DNA of 64,000 nucleotides from Cylicocyclus nassatus (GCA_958299035.1 CATQJL010000305.1:75360792-75424791); one strand, 5' to 3'; positions 23,410 to 35,642 are shown, counted from the first letter of the stretch. Notes: generated by a model from the sequence alone, not told the origin. Made by a program: numbers and translations.

Positions 23410-24856
23410 TACTTACTTAGATACTTAGATGGCCCGCCTTCACGTGGCGTGCGGGCCCCAGCACAAAAGTTGCCATTTGTCCCTGTCCCTCCATCAGACA
23501 TCCACGATCTTCTTGGTTGCCGTCGGTGGCTGCGTCCACAGTTCCAGGTGCGAAAATCGTATCCAGCTGATTTCTCAGCTGGTCCATCCGTTCCACGAAC
23601 ACGTCTGCCCATCTCGTTGGTGGTCTTCCTCGGGGACGTTTGGCTTCGCGAGGAATCCACTCAGACGTTCTTAATGTCCATCTGTCGTCTGTTCTTCTCA
23701 TGATGTGACCGGCCCATCGGTGCTTCGCTTTCGCAACGTATTCCGCTGGGTCACGAAGACGGGACATTCTTCTCATATCCGTACTGCGAAATCCGACTAG
23801 ATGTTGCTTGTGTCGGGTCATCTGCAGAAGACTGCGCTCGAGCGCTCTGTGGGTGGTCCGTAAGGCTTTCGACGTGTCTACTGTGTCAGTCCAAGTCTCA
23901 GCTGCGTAACAGAGCGCCGGGAGAACGGTTGAGTCGAACAGGTGGGCACGAAGCTCCGGGTCCGTCAGTTGGTCAGTGGCTTCCTTCAGAGGCTCGAAGG
24001 CGGCCCAGGGCTCTTCTCCTCCTGTTAAGTTCTTCCCTCAAGTCGTTCTCCATGTTCATCGAACGTCCGAGATACACGTAAGAAGACATCTCCATAATAG
24101 GGGTGCCTTCCAGTTCCATTTCTGCATCTTCGCAAAGGGCGTTCTTCATGAACTGAGTCTTCTTCCGATTTATTCGCAACCCGATCTTCTTCCCTACTTC
24201 GTTTAGTTCCTTCAGCATCGTCTCTGCTTCAGTGATACTGCTCGAGAAGAGAACGATGTCGTCCGCAAAACAAAGCTTAGACAGGAATCTCCCATCAACT
24301 CGTACGCCTCTCTCGTCCCAGTCCAGTGACTTCATCACCCACTGCAAGGCCGCGGTGAACAGCTTCGGCGAAATAGTGTCACCTTGTCGAACCCCCTTTC
24401 TGATTGGAATGGTCAGGGGCGATGGAACAGCTGCATCGTTGTTGTACAGTCCTTGTAGCAGTTGGCTAGTGTCCTCACGTAAGCTGGGTCCACTCCTTGA
24501 TCGACTAGCGCTGACAGGATGACGTTGGTTTCGACGCTGTCAAAGGCTTTCTCGTAGTCGACGAAGGTTAGAACGAGAGGCAGTCTGTACCTCCGGCAGA
24601 TTTCTATGACATTCGAAACCGTCTGGATGTGGTCCATGCAGCTGAATCCCTTGCGGAATCCAGCTTGTTCTTCGGGTTGGGCTTCATCCAGTGTCCTAGA
24701 TATGCGAGCGAGGATAATATTCGTGAAAAGCTTGTACAGCACACTCAGCAGGCATATTGGACGGTAGTTCCGAAGATCCTCCCGTTCACCCTTCTTGAAA
24801 AGAAGGACGGTTCTTGACGTTCTCCACTGGTCGGGAATCCTCTCCTTCTGAACGCT
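23410..24856 (-). mobile_element. 5'-truncated RTE-type non-LTR retrotransposon (dead)
   Basis: On the minus strand the reverse transcriptase can be followed in three frames. An RNYRPICLLSVLYKLFTNI block, EEQAGFRKGFSCMDHIQ and VDYEKAFDSV lie at 24413-24830; KGVRQGDTISPKLF and the catalytic block CFADDIVLF lie at about 24230-24400. Further on is YVYLGR, then SRLRDPAEYVAKAKHRWAGH and the RGRPPTRWADVF motif at 23540-23800. Frameshifts occur near 24430 and near 24010. The endonuclease and the first RT part are missing, so the copy is 5'-truncated. The 3' end has a short repeat tail built on ATCTAAGT, as is usual for RTE elements. Confidence 0.9.
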
Positions 24857-25953
24857 AATGTGTTATGTAATTCTAGACATTGTACAGTGCACAACACTCC
24901 ATTTGAACATAAGAAGATTGATTGACGCACTTTTGAATACTTTTTAAAGGAGAGCGAGTTCTGAGAAAGAGTCCAACCAGCTTGTGAAATCGCCATTGAG
25001 CAGATCTCCAGCTTGAGCGGATCTCTCAGCTAAGAGCATGACGATGATTAGGTTGCGACATCATCGGATATCCCTCACGAGCTTTCGACTTTCTCAGCAG
25101 AAAGCATTTCGAGACAACTGGATGTCCGCGCAGCATTATACAGAACGAAATGTAGGTGTATCGGTCTCTCGCGACGTATTTCAAAGGCCGGGCATACATC
25201 ACGCGATTTCATCGCCTCGCGATTTTGTTGCCAAGACAACTCTTACGAGTCCACCGCATGTGGATTACCTTGCACTACGGCTGTGATAATACAGGGCTAG
25301 TCGCTTCGGATACCCACCATAACCACAATGCAAGATGATTGGTAGGCATTGGATTCGTAACAGCTGTCTTGTCAACAAAATTGCGAGGCAATGAATTCGC
25401 GTGATGTATGCCCGGCCCCTTTACTTGTGTCCCGCAGTCATTCTGTAGCAACAGCGGTTTTCACCGGCAGGACTTAACTGCGAATGTCTGACTTGGGCCA
25501 AAACCTTCTCAGAATGTGGCGCGCGGCGAGACAATTTCAAAACGTATAGTAAGTTTCAACTCAGTTTAGGCGGAAACTGGACTGGCGAGAGTCCGCTTTG
25601 CAACGATTCACGCCGCTTTGCAGTCTGCGTCTCTCCATTCTGAACTACCTCGCTGAGCCAGTGGCAGTGCGGACGCGCTGCTCCACTGGAACGTTTCGCC
25701 TACTCTAGGTTGAAAAAAACTATACAGCCACTGAAGTCAAGGGGTTGACCCAAACAGACTATTGAGCGGTGATGAAAACGACCGTAGAAGCAGCATGCAA
25801 GATTTATTGATTGTTCATTCGGTCAGTGTGATTTGTAAATAAGTAGTAGTATGTGCTCCTGCACTACACTTTTACTTTTCTAGCACGACGTCTTTTCGCT
25901 CCAACTCGTTTCGATCCGCCCCTAAAACATTCTAACATATGTTTATGAATACG
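24857..25953. other. no gene recognised apart from a foldback element
   Basis: Between the RTE relic and the RS-peptide gene I see only the inverted-repeat element at 25186-25417 and unremarkable sequence. Confidence 0.4.
25186..25417. repeat. 232-bp foldback (MITE-like) element
   Basis: The left arm begins GGCCGGGCATACATCACGCG and is mirrored at the right end by CGCGTGATGTATGCCCGGCC. Pairing continues inward for about 65 bases, including the CTCGCGATTTTGTTG / CAACAAAATTGCGAG blocks. There is no clear target duplication and no coding sequence. Confidence 0.8.
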
Positions 25954-26310
25954 CTAAATCGTCAGTCCGCACCTCCTGGATCTTACACTTCTACGAGTCC
26001 TGCCACCACGTCGGGACCTCGATCTTGATCGGCGAGACCTTCTGCGGCGTGAACTTCGCGATCTCGATCTTGATCTAGAGCTCCTTAAAGAAGATCGCAT
26101 TCTTCGTGAGCCACGTCGAGACCTCGAGTGTCGTCTCGATCCTGCAAAGCAAAAGCTTTGACCAAGCCCATGAAAGGATCAAACTAGCGGACTTGAACCG
26201 CTGCGAGATCTGGATCTGTGTCTTCTTCTCAGTGAAGTACTTCGGCTGCGACTTCTGCTTCTACTCCTGCTTCTGCTCCTTCTTCTGCCTCTCCGTGATG
26301 TTATGGGCAT
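25954..26310 (-). CDS. short arginine/serine-repeat (RS) protein, two exons
   Basis: Exons 26310-26199 and 26141-25954 (minus strand) join across a 57-base GT-AG intron and keep frame, giving 99 residues. Almost the whole product is RS repeats: SRSRSRSRSRSRSTS in exon 1, and SSRSRSRSRSS followed by RRSRSRSRRGG in exon 2. RS domains of SR proteins are phosphorylated and mediate splicing-factor contacts in the nucleus, but no RRM is present and none is seen upstream in the same direction. The ATG lies 11 bases after a TTCAG that could be a trans-splice or cis-splice acceptor. It may be a genuine small RS protein, the tail of a gene whose upstream exons I cannot see, or a pseudogene of an SR factor. 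The reading frame and splice borders are clear; the function is inferred. Confidence 0.5.
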
Positions 26311-28239
26311 TGTTAGTAACTGAACTGCAGTGAAGCATAAACGCTTTTATATAGTGCGGAGCTGGTTTATCACCGATCAGAATAAACATAACATATCATT
26401 ATCCTGAAATCAAAATTCTAAACGGGTAATGTTTTGTTCGCCTTTCAATTAGAGAAGCAATAGAGGTTTCTGGAAGGTTTTGGATTGAAGTTCTAAACAT
26501 GTTGCTAAAGCTGAGGCAAACTGCAAAGGGGCTATTTTAAAAGCCAATAATGGTTTTCTAAATGTACCTCAAATCATTACAGTCAAAAAATCTTTATGTA
26601 TACGCATATATGGATTGTACATAAGCAGCTAGACGTCAAAAATAGCTATTTTTCGGTCTCTTTGAGATGAAGAGTATGCCATTTGGGTCTTCTTCTATTC
26701 GCACTGGAGGATGAGAGCATATTATAATACTATTAGTTCGGAAGATAGCATCATCTGTCATCACGCAATTTCTTGACAGGGTGAGCACAAAAAATTAAAC
26801 GGAGTGATATCTGATAGAACAAAGCAGCTCTACAAAAGAAGGTCAAACTGCTCCAAGTTTGGTTAACGTGAAGTTTAGCCAAATTTCGAAAGGCACCAAT
26901 TGCTTGAAATTTTGAAAAATCATTTTCCTACCTTCTATATTCAAAATCTAAAGATCCCCAACTTGCTCACATATACACTCTCTCACACATCAAACGCCCC
27001 AAATACACACTTGCTGCATTTTTTTATGGACGTTCAGAAATCAGATTTATGTTTTGCCACAGCAACTCTGAGCCCCTCGTAGATATGCAGTTCTATGTTA
27101 TGAAGCTTTGAAAAGATAACCACTAATTTCTAGCTCTCTACGAGCGCTAATTTTTGAGAAACATCAACTTCATGCAAAAACCCCAAAAACACGACATAGC
27201 AGCACTTTTGATCTATTTTTGCTTCTAGATATTCACGAAGATGCGATTTTTCGGGTATCTGAATTTTTTTTGTATTGGCCTCAAATTCCATATGAAACAA
27301 AGCTTCCCAGGATGTTTACCATTAGCCATTGCGGAAGGAGGATATCAATCCATAGGTAGGAAAATCTTCAAAAACTGCCCATGGATCCCTCCAAAATTAA
27401 AAGTGGACGTATTACTTCTTCTATGAACATCAATCTTCAGAGCGTTAAATGCAGGAGCCACAGGTGATAACAAATTTTGAACATTGCTATAAAATTCAAT
27501 TAGTTTTGTTGAACCTTTTGTAGAGTTTTGGAGCAAGTATACCTGCAAAAACTTCAAGCACTCCAGAATCTTTTTGGTGACTAACGCCACGCATCTCCTG
27601 TAGTTTTTTTGCCCCCCCCCCCCCTCCGAAAAAAAATCACTGGACCGGCACTGACCACCCAAACTGTACGTTACTGCTTAAGTGCAGAGGCAAGCCTTGA
27701 CGTCGCGAGTGAAAAAACCCCTCCAATAGGGGGGGGGGGCGATTACGGTCTGTCAAGCGGTCGCGTTGATGAACTTCTTGGCTTCTTTCAGGCGTAAGAC
27801 ATGTCCCAAAGCAATTTCTCGCTCAATAGGGGTTGTCCCATGGGTTGTGACATTACGAACGCTGTTTTAGCTCAATTTTCACCAACCAAGGGTCTCTAAA
27901 AGAATAAAAAGGACCTCACCCCCCCCCCCCCTTATCCGCCGTGTAGAGCACATATAGTAGGTGTGGACTACGATTTGGACTTACGGTAGTGCAGTGCTGA
28001 CGTGTGCAGCGCATGCACACACAATGTTTGTAATGACCGTCAACACGACTCTTGGGAGTTCTGAATATTTGTTTTTTTTGTTTGGCGTTTCCAAGCAACT
28101 AATACAATTTCGCAAGTTTCTAAAGCGTATTAATCCTTTGGAATTAGAAATCTATTCATCCTTTTTTGGGCATAGGCAAAAACCATCTTTCCTATTCGAA
28201 CCGGTTGTGTCATCTGTACTTAGGTACGTGGCTAATTTA
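26311..28239. other. no gene recognised
   Basis: AT-rich, with poly-C/poly-G runs near 27611-27624, 27730-27740 and 27917-27930. I looked on the minus strand for RRM exons that could precede the RS-repeat exons and found none. Confidence 0.4.
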
Positions 28240-28248
28240 TTTTTGCAG
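28240..28248 (+). promoter_or_regulatory. probable trans-splice acceptor of SEC13
   Basis: TATTTTTGCAG ends at 28248, 36 bases before the start codon, with no in-frame coding exon upstream. This is the usual form of a nematode spliced-leader acceptor. Confidence 0.55.
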
Positions 28249-28284
28249 CGTCGTCGTTGCTGTGGCGCGTTCACTGCGACTACT

Positions 28285-30740
28285 ATGGTGAGAACCTCAA
28301 CACTTTCTCTTTTTTTACAAATGGTCCAATAATTTTCAGACCACTGTGTCATGCAAGATAGATACCGCTCACACTGATATCATCGTAAGCTTTTTTTTTC
28401 AAACTGTTTTTCATTTTTCTGATGTAGTTGCCCATTTTTCTTGAACTTCTCAATCCGGTTACCTACTTTGAGTCCGACTTTGTTCGATTTTGATTTGGAC
28501 TGATCTTTGTCGGTAATATGGCTGAAAGTACTAGAGCCCAGTTCTGCAGCAATGTTCTAGGTAACTTGACTATCTGTTTTTCAGCACGACGCTCAGTTGA
28601 ATTACTACGGAAACCGTCTCGCCACTTGCTCTAGTGATCGTCTTGTCAAAGTGTTCGAGGTATTCATGTCATCCTTTAGATTCCAATAAATTGTGATATT
28701 CAGGTAAAATCTAATGGTTATATCGTCCCCATAGCTGAACTTGCTGGACATTCCGGACCGGTATGGCAGGTAGCATGGGCCCATCCTGACTTTGGTGGCT
28801 TGTTAGCTTCCGGTGGATACGACAGGTTCGTAACTTTAAAAAATTTGTCTATGTAGCCTCCTCAGTCCATTAGTATGAGTTGCCAAAGCCTTTTCGGTGT
28901 GGTAAGCATAGTGATGGTTCCAGAATTCCCGTTCGGAGGGGTAGGGGGACAAAGAATCGGTTAGAGATGGGCATGGTCACGCACTCCGAACATTTTTTGG
29001 ATGCTGCACAAAATTTTGGTTGGCCTACAACCCCGAAGTTTTAGACAAATAAGGGGTTAGGAGGTGGTTGTCAAGCTAATTGTTTTTTTTTTTCAATCTA
29101 AAATTTATTCATCAAGTTAGACAAGTTACTTGCAAATTTTTGTGATCCATATAAGTAATTTTCAAAATTATCGCTGCCTCCCTCCCCCTCGTTATGCCAA
29201 TGGTGAATCAATATTCTCTGATTTTTTGTTATTCATCCATCTTGATAGTTCCTGTCGAGAGAAAATTGCTTTAGTGACAAACAGTGCACGAGATATAAGC
29301 TCAACGTTTTGGTTATTAGAGCGAAGCATGCAAAGCAGCCTTTTTGACCTCTGATCTCACCTTTTTATGCTCGAAAAATTAATTTGCCATTCATATCGTT
29401 TCTGTGTTTTTGTCTGGCTATGATTTTTTTGTGATGTGATAAAAATATTTTTCAGGAGAGTGATCATCTGGTCTGATAGTACAGGAAGATTTCAAAAGTC
29501 ACATGAATGGACGGGACACGAAGCCAGCGTAAATTCTGTTGCATTTGCGCCACATCAACTTGGACTCATTCTCGCTACTGCATCAGCTGATTGCTCCATA
29601 GGAATACTCGAATTCAATGCGCAAAGTGCTCAGTGGGTGGAATCTAGAATTCTCAAAGCGCATGAGCAGGTGTGTTGTGGAGCTTTTTTTACACAAGATT
29701 TTGCTTCTTTCTACAGGGTGTGAATGCTGTTTCATGGTGTCCTGTTCAACGAACAATTGGCGATGTTGGCGAACAACCTTTGCGAAAACGGCTTGCCTCT
29801 TGTGGGAACGACAAACTCGTCAAAATCTGGGTGTTGGTGTGCTTTCATTCTGCTTCATATTGCCTAGTTGATCATGTCATTGTCTAAGTGTTAAATGCTT
29901 TTTTGCACGCCGTAGTTGATTATCGCAGCTTATTCTTTCCGTTTAGTCCTGACGAAAAAGGAGAATGGACCGTGGAGAAGAACTTGGCTGGTCATTCGGA
30001 CTATGTTCGAGATGTTGCTTGGTGCCCTGTCATCAGTCATTCCATGTACACCATTGCAAGCTGTGGAATGGTAGTCGAATAGAGTTCAAAGCATTTACTA
30101 TGTTAACTGAATTCTTAATAGGATCAAAGCGTAATTCTCTGGAGGTGCAATGAGAACAACGAATGGACTGCGAAATTACTAGAAAAGGTCAACTTTTCTT
30201 CAGTCATTCAATCATTTGCTATCATCTCAAGCATTTTAAAGATTTGGGGGAACAACATACTGAAATTAACATTTAATAATCCCCTAAGAGATAGGTGCGA
30301 AAAGGGTTCCAGTCCCCATTTGCCTATCTATATTTGAATGAAATTATCCCTTTTATGGTGCATAGACGCTTAGTGTTAGTTTGATAAGAGTGTATACGGA
30401 CTGTGCATTTCAATCATAGACAAGAATTCAGAAGTTTGTTGGACCGTTATACAATTAGGTAAAATTGTTGGGGGATAGCGTATGACTTGAACTCGGTGAT
30501 TGGACGAACAGCGTCATTTTTTCCACTCAAGCAAAGTTTGAGGATTTAGGCTGAAGGTGCACTGTGGCATGTAAGCTGGTCTATGTGTGGAACAATTTTG
30601 TCTGTCAGCGGAGAAGATAACAAGGTAATCAAGACCCTAGGTCAAAAAAATATTGTATTTGTGAGCATCTTCAGATAACGTTGTGGAAAGAAAATATTCA
30701 AGGACAATGGCAAAAAATGGACGATAACGGGAAGGCTTAA
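28285..30740 (+). CDS. npp-20: protein SEC13 (WD40 beta-propeller)
   Basis: Ten exons: 28285-28287, 28340-28384, 28585-28659, 28704-28825, 29456-29669, 29717-29832, 29947-30070, 30122-30187, 30550-30624, 30675-30740. They give about 301 residues, the usual SEC13 length. Exon 1 carries only the ATG. Family blocks are clear: [88 protein letters not shown] and [22 protein letters not shown]13 is a six-bladed propeller shared by the COPII coat, the Nup84/107 nuclear-pore complex and GATOR2. The end of exon 6 is ambiguous: a donor at 29833 or 29839 changes the product by two residues in a loop. The 3' end faces the cyclin gene, with 108 bases between stop codons. Confidence 0.93.
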
Positions 30741-30825
30741 GCACAAAGCTCACTTGTAGTTATAATTGTCATATTGATTCTTCTTCATGATTGTTGTTGA
30801 GAATATGTGATCATTTGGGGAAATA

Positions 30826-30831
30826 TTTATT
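30826..30831 (-). terminator. poly(A) signal AATAAA of the cyclin gene
   Basis: On the minus strand AATAAA begins 17 bases after the cyclin stop codon, implying a very short 3' UTR. No equally good plus-strand signal for SEC13 is seen nearby. Confidence 0.6.
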
Positions 30832-30848
30832 GTCTCATTGTTATTGTT

Positions 30849-32217
30849 TCATCGCAGTTTGAACCCGTAAACGTCACAAATTATCTCAGCCTCAATTCTC
30901 ATTAACCTTTGTTCAGTCATTGACTTGTGAAGGACTTCAAACCAGTCGTGACTGTGAGGAACATCAACATCAAAACCTTTGAGCACTAATGAGATCACAG
31001 CTATTGCTAGAGAAGCTGAAGAATGAGACAGTACAAGTTCAGGCTCTGAATAACAATCTCTCAGCAATGCGTTGCAGGAGTCAGCTATAGGGTAGATCAT
31101 GAATTCGTTTGGCATCCAAGATCTCAGCACGTCAAGGTAAAGTGCTAATTGCTGAAAATGCTCAAATTGGAAGAGCAACACGTTTGAACAAATGTGTTTC
31201 ACTTACGTCAAACGGATGCGTGAAGGTGAGATCGAAGTTTAGCTCACGAAGCACAACGAATGTAAGCTCTGACACACCTTTTCTCACTTCATACATGTGA
31301 TCATCTAATTTTGCGGGATCCCCGTCTGGGTGCAGTATGCTTGAATAAGGGAATGTCAATATAATCTGGAGGAACTTACAAGGGAAGTCACTTAACTTAG
31401 GTCGGGATTTTGAAATGAGACACATACGGTTAGAATCAGCTCGAAACGCTGATTTCAAGTCTGCTTTCCTTAGCTGCGAAGCATTCCTCTGAAGCGAGTT
31501 ATGAGCCTTTTCGTGAGCAAATTTTGCGTGTTGACCGACTTAGGCATGCTACAGTATCATCATCTAGGTGGTGGTTCAAATGCATATTATACTCTATCAA
31601 AGCCAAATGACTCAATTTGATGTTATTTTGACTTTCCACCACTTTTTGGGCAGATTTTCATCTAAAGACCTTCTTTCCATATTCAGTTGTATGTCAATGA
31701 CACATACTAAAAAAGCTCATAACTCGCTTCAGAGAAACGCTTCGCAGCTAAGGATAGCATATTTGGAGTCAGCGTTCCGAGCTGATTCTAAATATATGTG
31801 TCACATTTCAGCCCGATCTAAGTTAAGTGACTTCTCTTGTTAGCAAATTTACCCACCGATGACTTGCATTAATAACATCCCTTACACCTATATCACGATC
31901 TTCCTCAAGTTTCGTTGCCAAGACAAGGCATGCGGTGGCTAATGTCTGCAAAAGTTCATTTCATAAGATCAGATATCACACACTCATGGAACTTACATAT
32001 TTACAAACAGCGGAACTAATATCTCTTTGAAGAAGTTTATGCATCATCAGAACAGCGGAACAAACAGTCTTATTTTTAGCGGAAAGTCGCACACCTTGAA
32101 AAAAAAATAACAAGGATTTAATTGACGTAAACAAACAGTACGATTACACTTACCGCAACGAATAATATGCCTAAAGATCTGTCTGGGAGTTGGTTCACTA
32201 ACGCCATCGGTAGTCAT
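30849..32217 (-). CDS. CCNQ: cyclin-Q (FAM58)-like protein
   Basis: Five exons on the minus strand: 32217-32154, 32094-31997, 31945-31853, 31365-31207, 31151-30849. They are phase-consistent and give 238 residues, close to the roughly 250 of cyclin-Q. The N-terminal cyclin box reads GVRLSAKNKTVCSAVLMMHK, then LATKLEEDRDIGVRDVIN. The second part has LRELNFDLTFTHPFD, then NALLRDCYSEPEL and AIAVISLVLKGFDVDVP. The blocks match the order in cyclin-Q, the partner that activates CDK10, better than cyclins L, K or C. The acceptor of exon 4 is the least certain, because it adds about seven residues relative to the family. The intron before exon 4 contains a long inverted repeat. The gene is last in the same-strand run with TBCE, SLC41 and NAA10. 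Confidence 0.82.
31376..31845. repeat. inverted repeat inside the cyclin gene, intron 3
   Basis: About 135 bases at 31376-31510 recur inverted at about 31712-31845. Shared blocks are AAGTCACTTAACTTAG / CTAAGTTAAGTGACTT, TTAGCTGCGAAGC / GCTTCGCAGCTAA and GAAGCGAGTTATGAGC / GCTCATAACTCGCTTC. The arms are about 80% alike by eye. The element fills most of the intron, and one arm begins about 11 bases from the exon 4 acceptor. Confidence 0.85.
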
Positions 32218-32249
32218 TTTTGGCCTGTGTGGCCGTGAATTGTAAATGC

Positions 32250-32252
32250 CTG
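32250..32252 (-). promoter_or_regulatory. probable trans-splice acceptor of the cyclin gene
   Basis: On the minus strand ATATCTTCAG ends 33 bases before the start codon with no upstream coding exon visible, so a spliced-leader acceptor is likely. Confidence 0.5.
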
Positions 32253-32720
32253 AAGATATGATAATTTACAATGATTAGCAGAAATACTTTCATAGCATAT
32301 TCCTTCAGAGAGCCCGGACATCACAACTGTATGTCAAAAATGGTAAACGTGCTGCTTTTGAGCACTCAGTTGTAAACAATCCAGTGTAAATCTGACGGTG
32401 TGTGTAGTGCATTTGTGGTGCCGAAATTTTGCGGTCGAATTTATGCGTGACAAATAGTAAGGCTTGAAATGCTAGCAAGTCACGCGTGCAGAACGGCATT
32501 TCTTAGTCAGCGTTCACGCGCAAATCTTACCGCACAATCTCGGCACCGCGAGGGCACTATAAACACCGTCACTTACAGACACACGACTATTTAGGAATAG
32601 AGGGAACTAATTGTGACATTATGGTCTCCTTGTACGTAGCATCAACAAACAACACAATGGAATAGTGAAACATTTTACTGGAAGAACCTTGCGCCTTATT
32701 GTACGAGTAATTTGCAATGA

Positions 32721-32726
32721 TTTATT
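32721..32726 (-). terminator. poly(A) signal AATAAA of TBCE
   Basis: The minus-strand AATAAA lies about 130 bases after the TBCE stop and about 500 bases before the cyclin start. Confidence 0.55.
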
Positions 32727-32855
32727 ACAGTAGAAACCTCAAATGACAAGAGATGTACATTCTGAAAGCTCAGACCTGATAATTTACTTCCTCAGATGTA
32801 CACGATCGTTTGAAGGTCTGGAAACACCCGTATGTATTCCAAAAACAGAAAAGAA

Positions 32856-35638
32856 TTAGTTAAGCAGCAGGCGAAGAACATCTGTAGGTTCAGGCGAGTA
32901 GAAGTCGAGAGGTCGCATAGGATTATCGAGCTCCACTTTATAATCACCTTTGTCCAGTTGCAGTCTGACGTTCAATGTATGTATGGAAAACATCTTCCCA
33001 ATCTGTAAAAAAAAGATTTAGCGTTTGCTATCTATCAGCTTTTTAAGTAAGCTACCATTTCAGTCAATTTCTGCACCGTTATCGCCAGGGGTAACCGTCT
33101 CTGTACGGTTTTCCCTTCGCAACATACAGGCAGCGACAACACATTTAGTCCACTACTTTTCGCATCAGCAACACCAGTACCGTGAATCTAAGCGAAGCGA
33201 TTAGAATCAGCACAAGAGCATGAAAACGCTTATATACCTTGGTAAGTCTCTCGATGTCTTTGATGTGTACCGCTTTAGTAACTTCGTCAGTAGCAAAGTA
33301 TTTGTCCAAAAATCTAACTTCCGCTGATTGTCGTTCAACAGAGCTAACATCAAATCGATTTAGATCAACCAGCTTCGGAAGCTTCGCAATTACTACCTAG
33401 AAATTGCAGTTGATGAGACATTCAGAACTACAAATCCAGAGACAGCAGAAACGACGATAACGCTTCCTTGCAAATTTTACTGAATGTATTACGCACAAAC
33501 AGCGGTCCGAGCCTTTTTTTTTTCGGGGCGGGGAGGGGGAATGGATGTCGAAAATGAAAACGGATTCCTTTCAAAAAAAAATCAGGTAACATGGTCTTTT
33601 CGCAGCATTCAACCTTGAAGTCTGGGAAAGGAGAGGGGTGGCGGCATGCTCCCAACTATTTTCTGGTTAATGGAAATTTCCAGAAAATTCCGAAAGTTGT
33701 TCCAATCATTTCCGGCTGAGAATAGACTTGGATGGTTTGCATGGTTTTGTACTCATCTAAACCGCTCAGAAAATGAAACAGAACTTACTTCATGAACATC
33801 AATTCCCGCAACACAGCTGAGATTTTCGCAGTCCATGTAGAGAATCCTTAAGTTCGGCAAATTTTGCAGTTGATTTATCGAGTCCCACTAGAAGAAGCTG
33901 GATATACGAGCAAAATGTAGATATCCTCTCGCGGATCGAACGGTTATCATGGATAATATTTGTTGTCTTCAAGAAAAATTTAAAAGTACATACATCTGCT
34001 ATTAGGTTACCCTTGATATTTAGAGTGCTCAGGTTGGGAAACTGGCCCTCCACGATGGAGATCGCTTGTATCCCACAATCAGCAACGCTCAACTTCTCTA
34101 ATCTAAATAAATCACTTCACTTGGATCTTCCCAGATCATTTAAAAGCTCATGCTCGCTTTATACCTGCTAAGGTTTCCTGAGATGTTTGAAAAGCATCTA
34201 ATAGGGTTACTTCCAATATCTAGAGTCGTAATGTTACCCGCTAAACTGGGAACTCGAAAGTTCGTGAAATGATTGCTGACGGCGAAGATACTTCGCAGAC
34301 TAGGCAAATACAGTAAAATGTTGCTCACCTGAGAAGAAAACAAATTGAAAAAGGAAAAGAAAAGAACGAGTGAAGTTGATGAAGTAAAAAATGCATTATA
34401 GGTAAGATGCTAGGTACAATGCACTACAAGTTACAAGTTACTTACTACCAAGATAATGGATACCTCCCAGTAGATGAAGAAAACACTCACCGAATCCGCC
34501 GTGAGCCCACAGTCACTTATGACGAGATCCTGTAGGTGATCCACGTCCGTCCAAGCTGGACCTTCTTTCGCCAACTCCATTCGATTTTTCCTGAAAGTGA
34601 AGATAGAATGTCATATAACACGGAACACGATTGATACCTCAGCACCAGCTCTTTAAGCACAGGAAAATACTTCAAAATTTCATGAATATCATCCCATCGT
34701 TGTAAGAGATTGTTGAATAAATTCAGAGAAACACATCTCTTGAATGGCGCACACGTCTGCGGTGGTGGTTTTGCGACACCACAACTCTCCAAAACTATGT
34801 GGCTCAGTCGATGGACATTACTAAATGGAGGCTGATAGCTTCTGATGCTAGAAAAAGGGGAGAACTTCTAGCGCTAACCTTTGCTTTAAAGATGTAGACT
34901 GCATCCCAACCAATTCCACTGGTTTGCTGCTAACAACGAACACATTTTCATCAACATCATCCGCATACCGCTTTACAATTGCTGTGAGTAGATCTACTCC
35001 AGTGCAAACATTTTGAATTTTCACCAGTGATCCTCCTTTTGGTGTCCTGAATCATTTGGAGAACCAATGGAAGATGATTTGAAGAATTTTGGATGCATGA
35101 AATTGGGTGTGCTCCCATCTTATCGCTCACAATACAAGAGCCTAATCTTCCCGTTAAATCAGCCCGTCAAAATTATTTCTTTTAATTTCAGTGAAACAAC
35201 AAGAACAAAAACTCTTGTTTCCTTGAACTTTGAAATTCGAGAATCTAAGTCTAAACAAAGCAGAAAAGTAGGCAAACTAATTCGAAAACCTGTTAGTCGT
35301 AAAGTTCATTTTTTTATCTGGCGTATTTTGAAACCCATAATCTTTATAGCTGAAGCCGAGCGGAGCTAACACCGATTTATAAAAAAAACTGTTGTGCACC
35401 GGATAAATCAGAATGTAGCAACAAGCACAAAGATAAAGTTTCATAAGAAAAACCAAGACATGAAAACTAACGAAGTTGTGAAGTATCGTACACCATTGAC
35501 CATTCCATCATGTTTTCCACGACTAGGATCATTCCACTCCACACCTACCCACACTCCAGGATGATCCACCACACTTCCTACATAACGCACAACAGCTCCG
35601 TAACCATTGACCAGAACACGGTCATTCACTTGAGCCAT
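32856..35638 (-). CDS. TBCE: tubulin-folding cofactor E (TBCE)
   Basis: Ten minus-strand exons: 35638-35472, 35046-34879, 34847-34638, 34590-34491, 34328-34165, 34102-33994, 33887-33789, 33396-33238, 33187-33056, 33002-32856. All joins keep frame, giving 484 residues. Residues about 1-75 form a CAP-Gly domain with VGVEWNDPSRGKHDG and PKGGSLV. Residues about 115-380 carry leucine-rich repeats (LQDLVISDCGLTADS, LRSIFAVSNHFTNF, ITTLDIGSNPIRC, LSTLNIKGNLIAD, LPNLRILYMDC). The last 90 residues fit the ubiquitin-like domain, ending PTDVLRLLLN. Cofactor E binds alpha-tubulin via CAP-Gly and helps assemble or take apart the tubulin heterodimer in the cytosol. The domain order is complete and the length is normal for the family. 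Confidence 0.93.
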
Positions 35639-35642
35639 ACAC

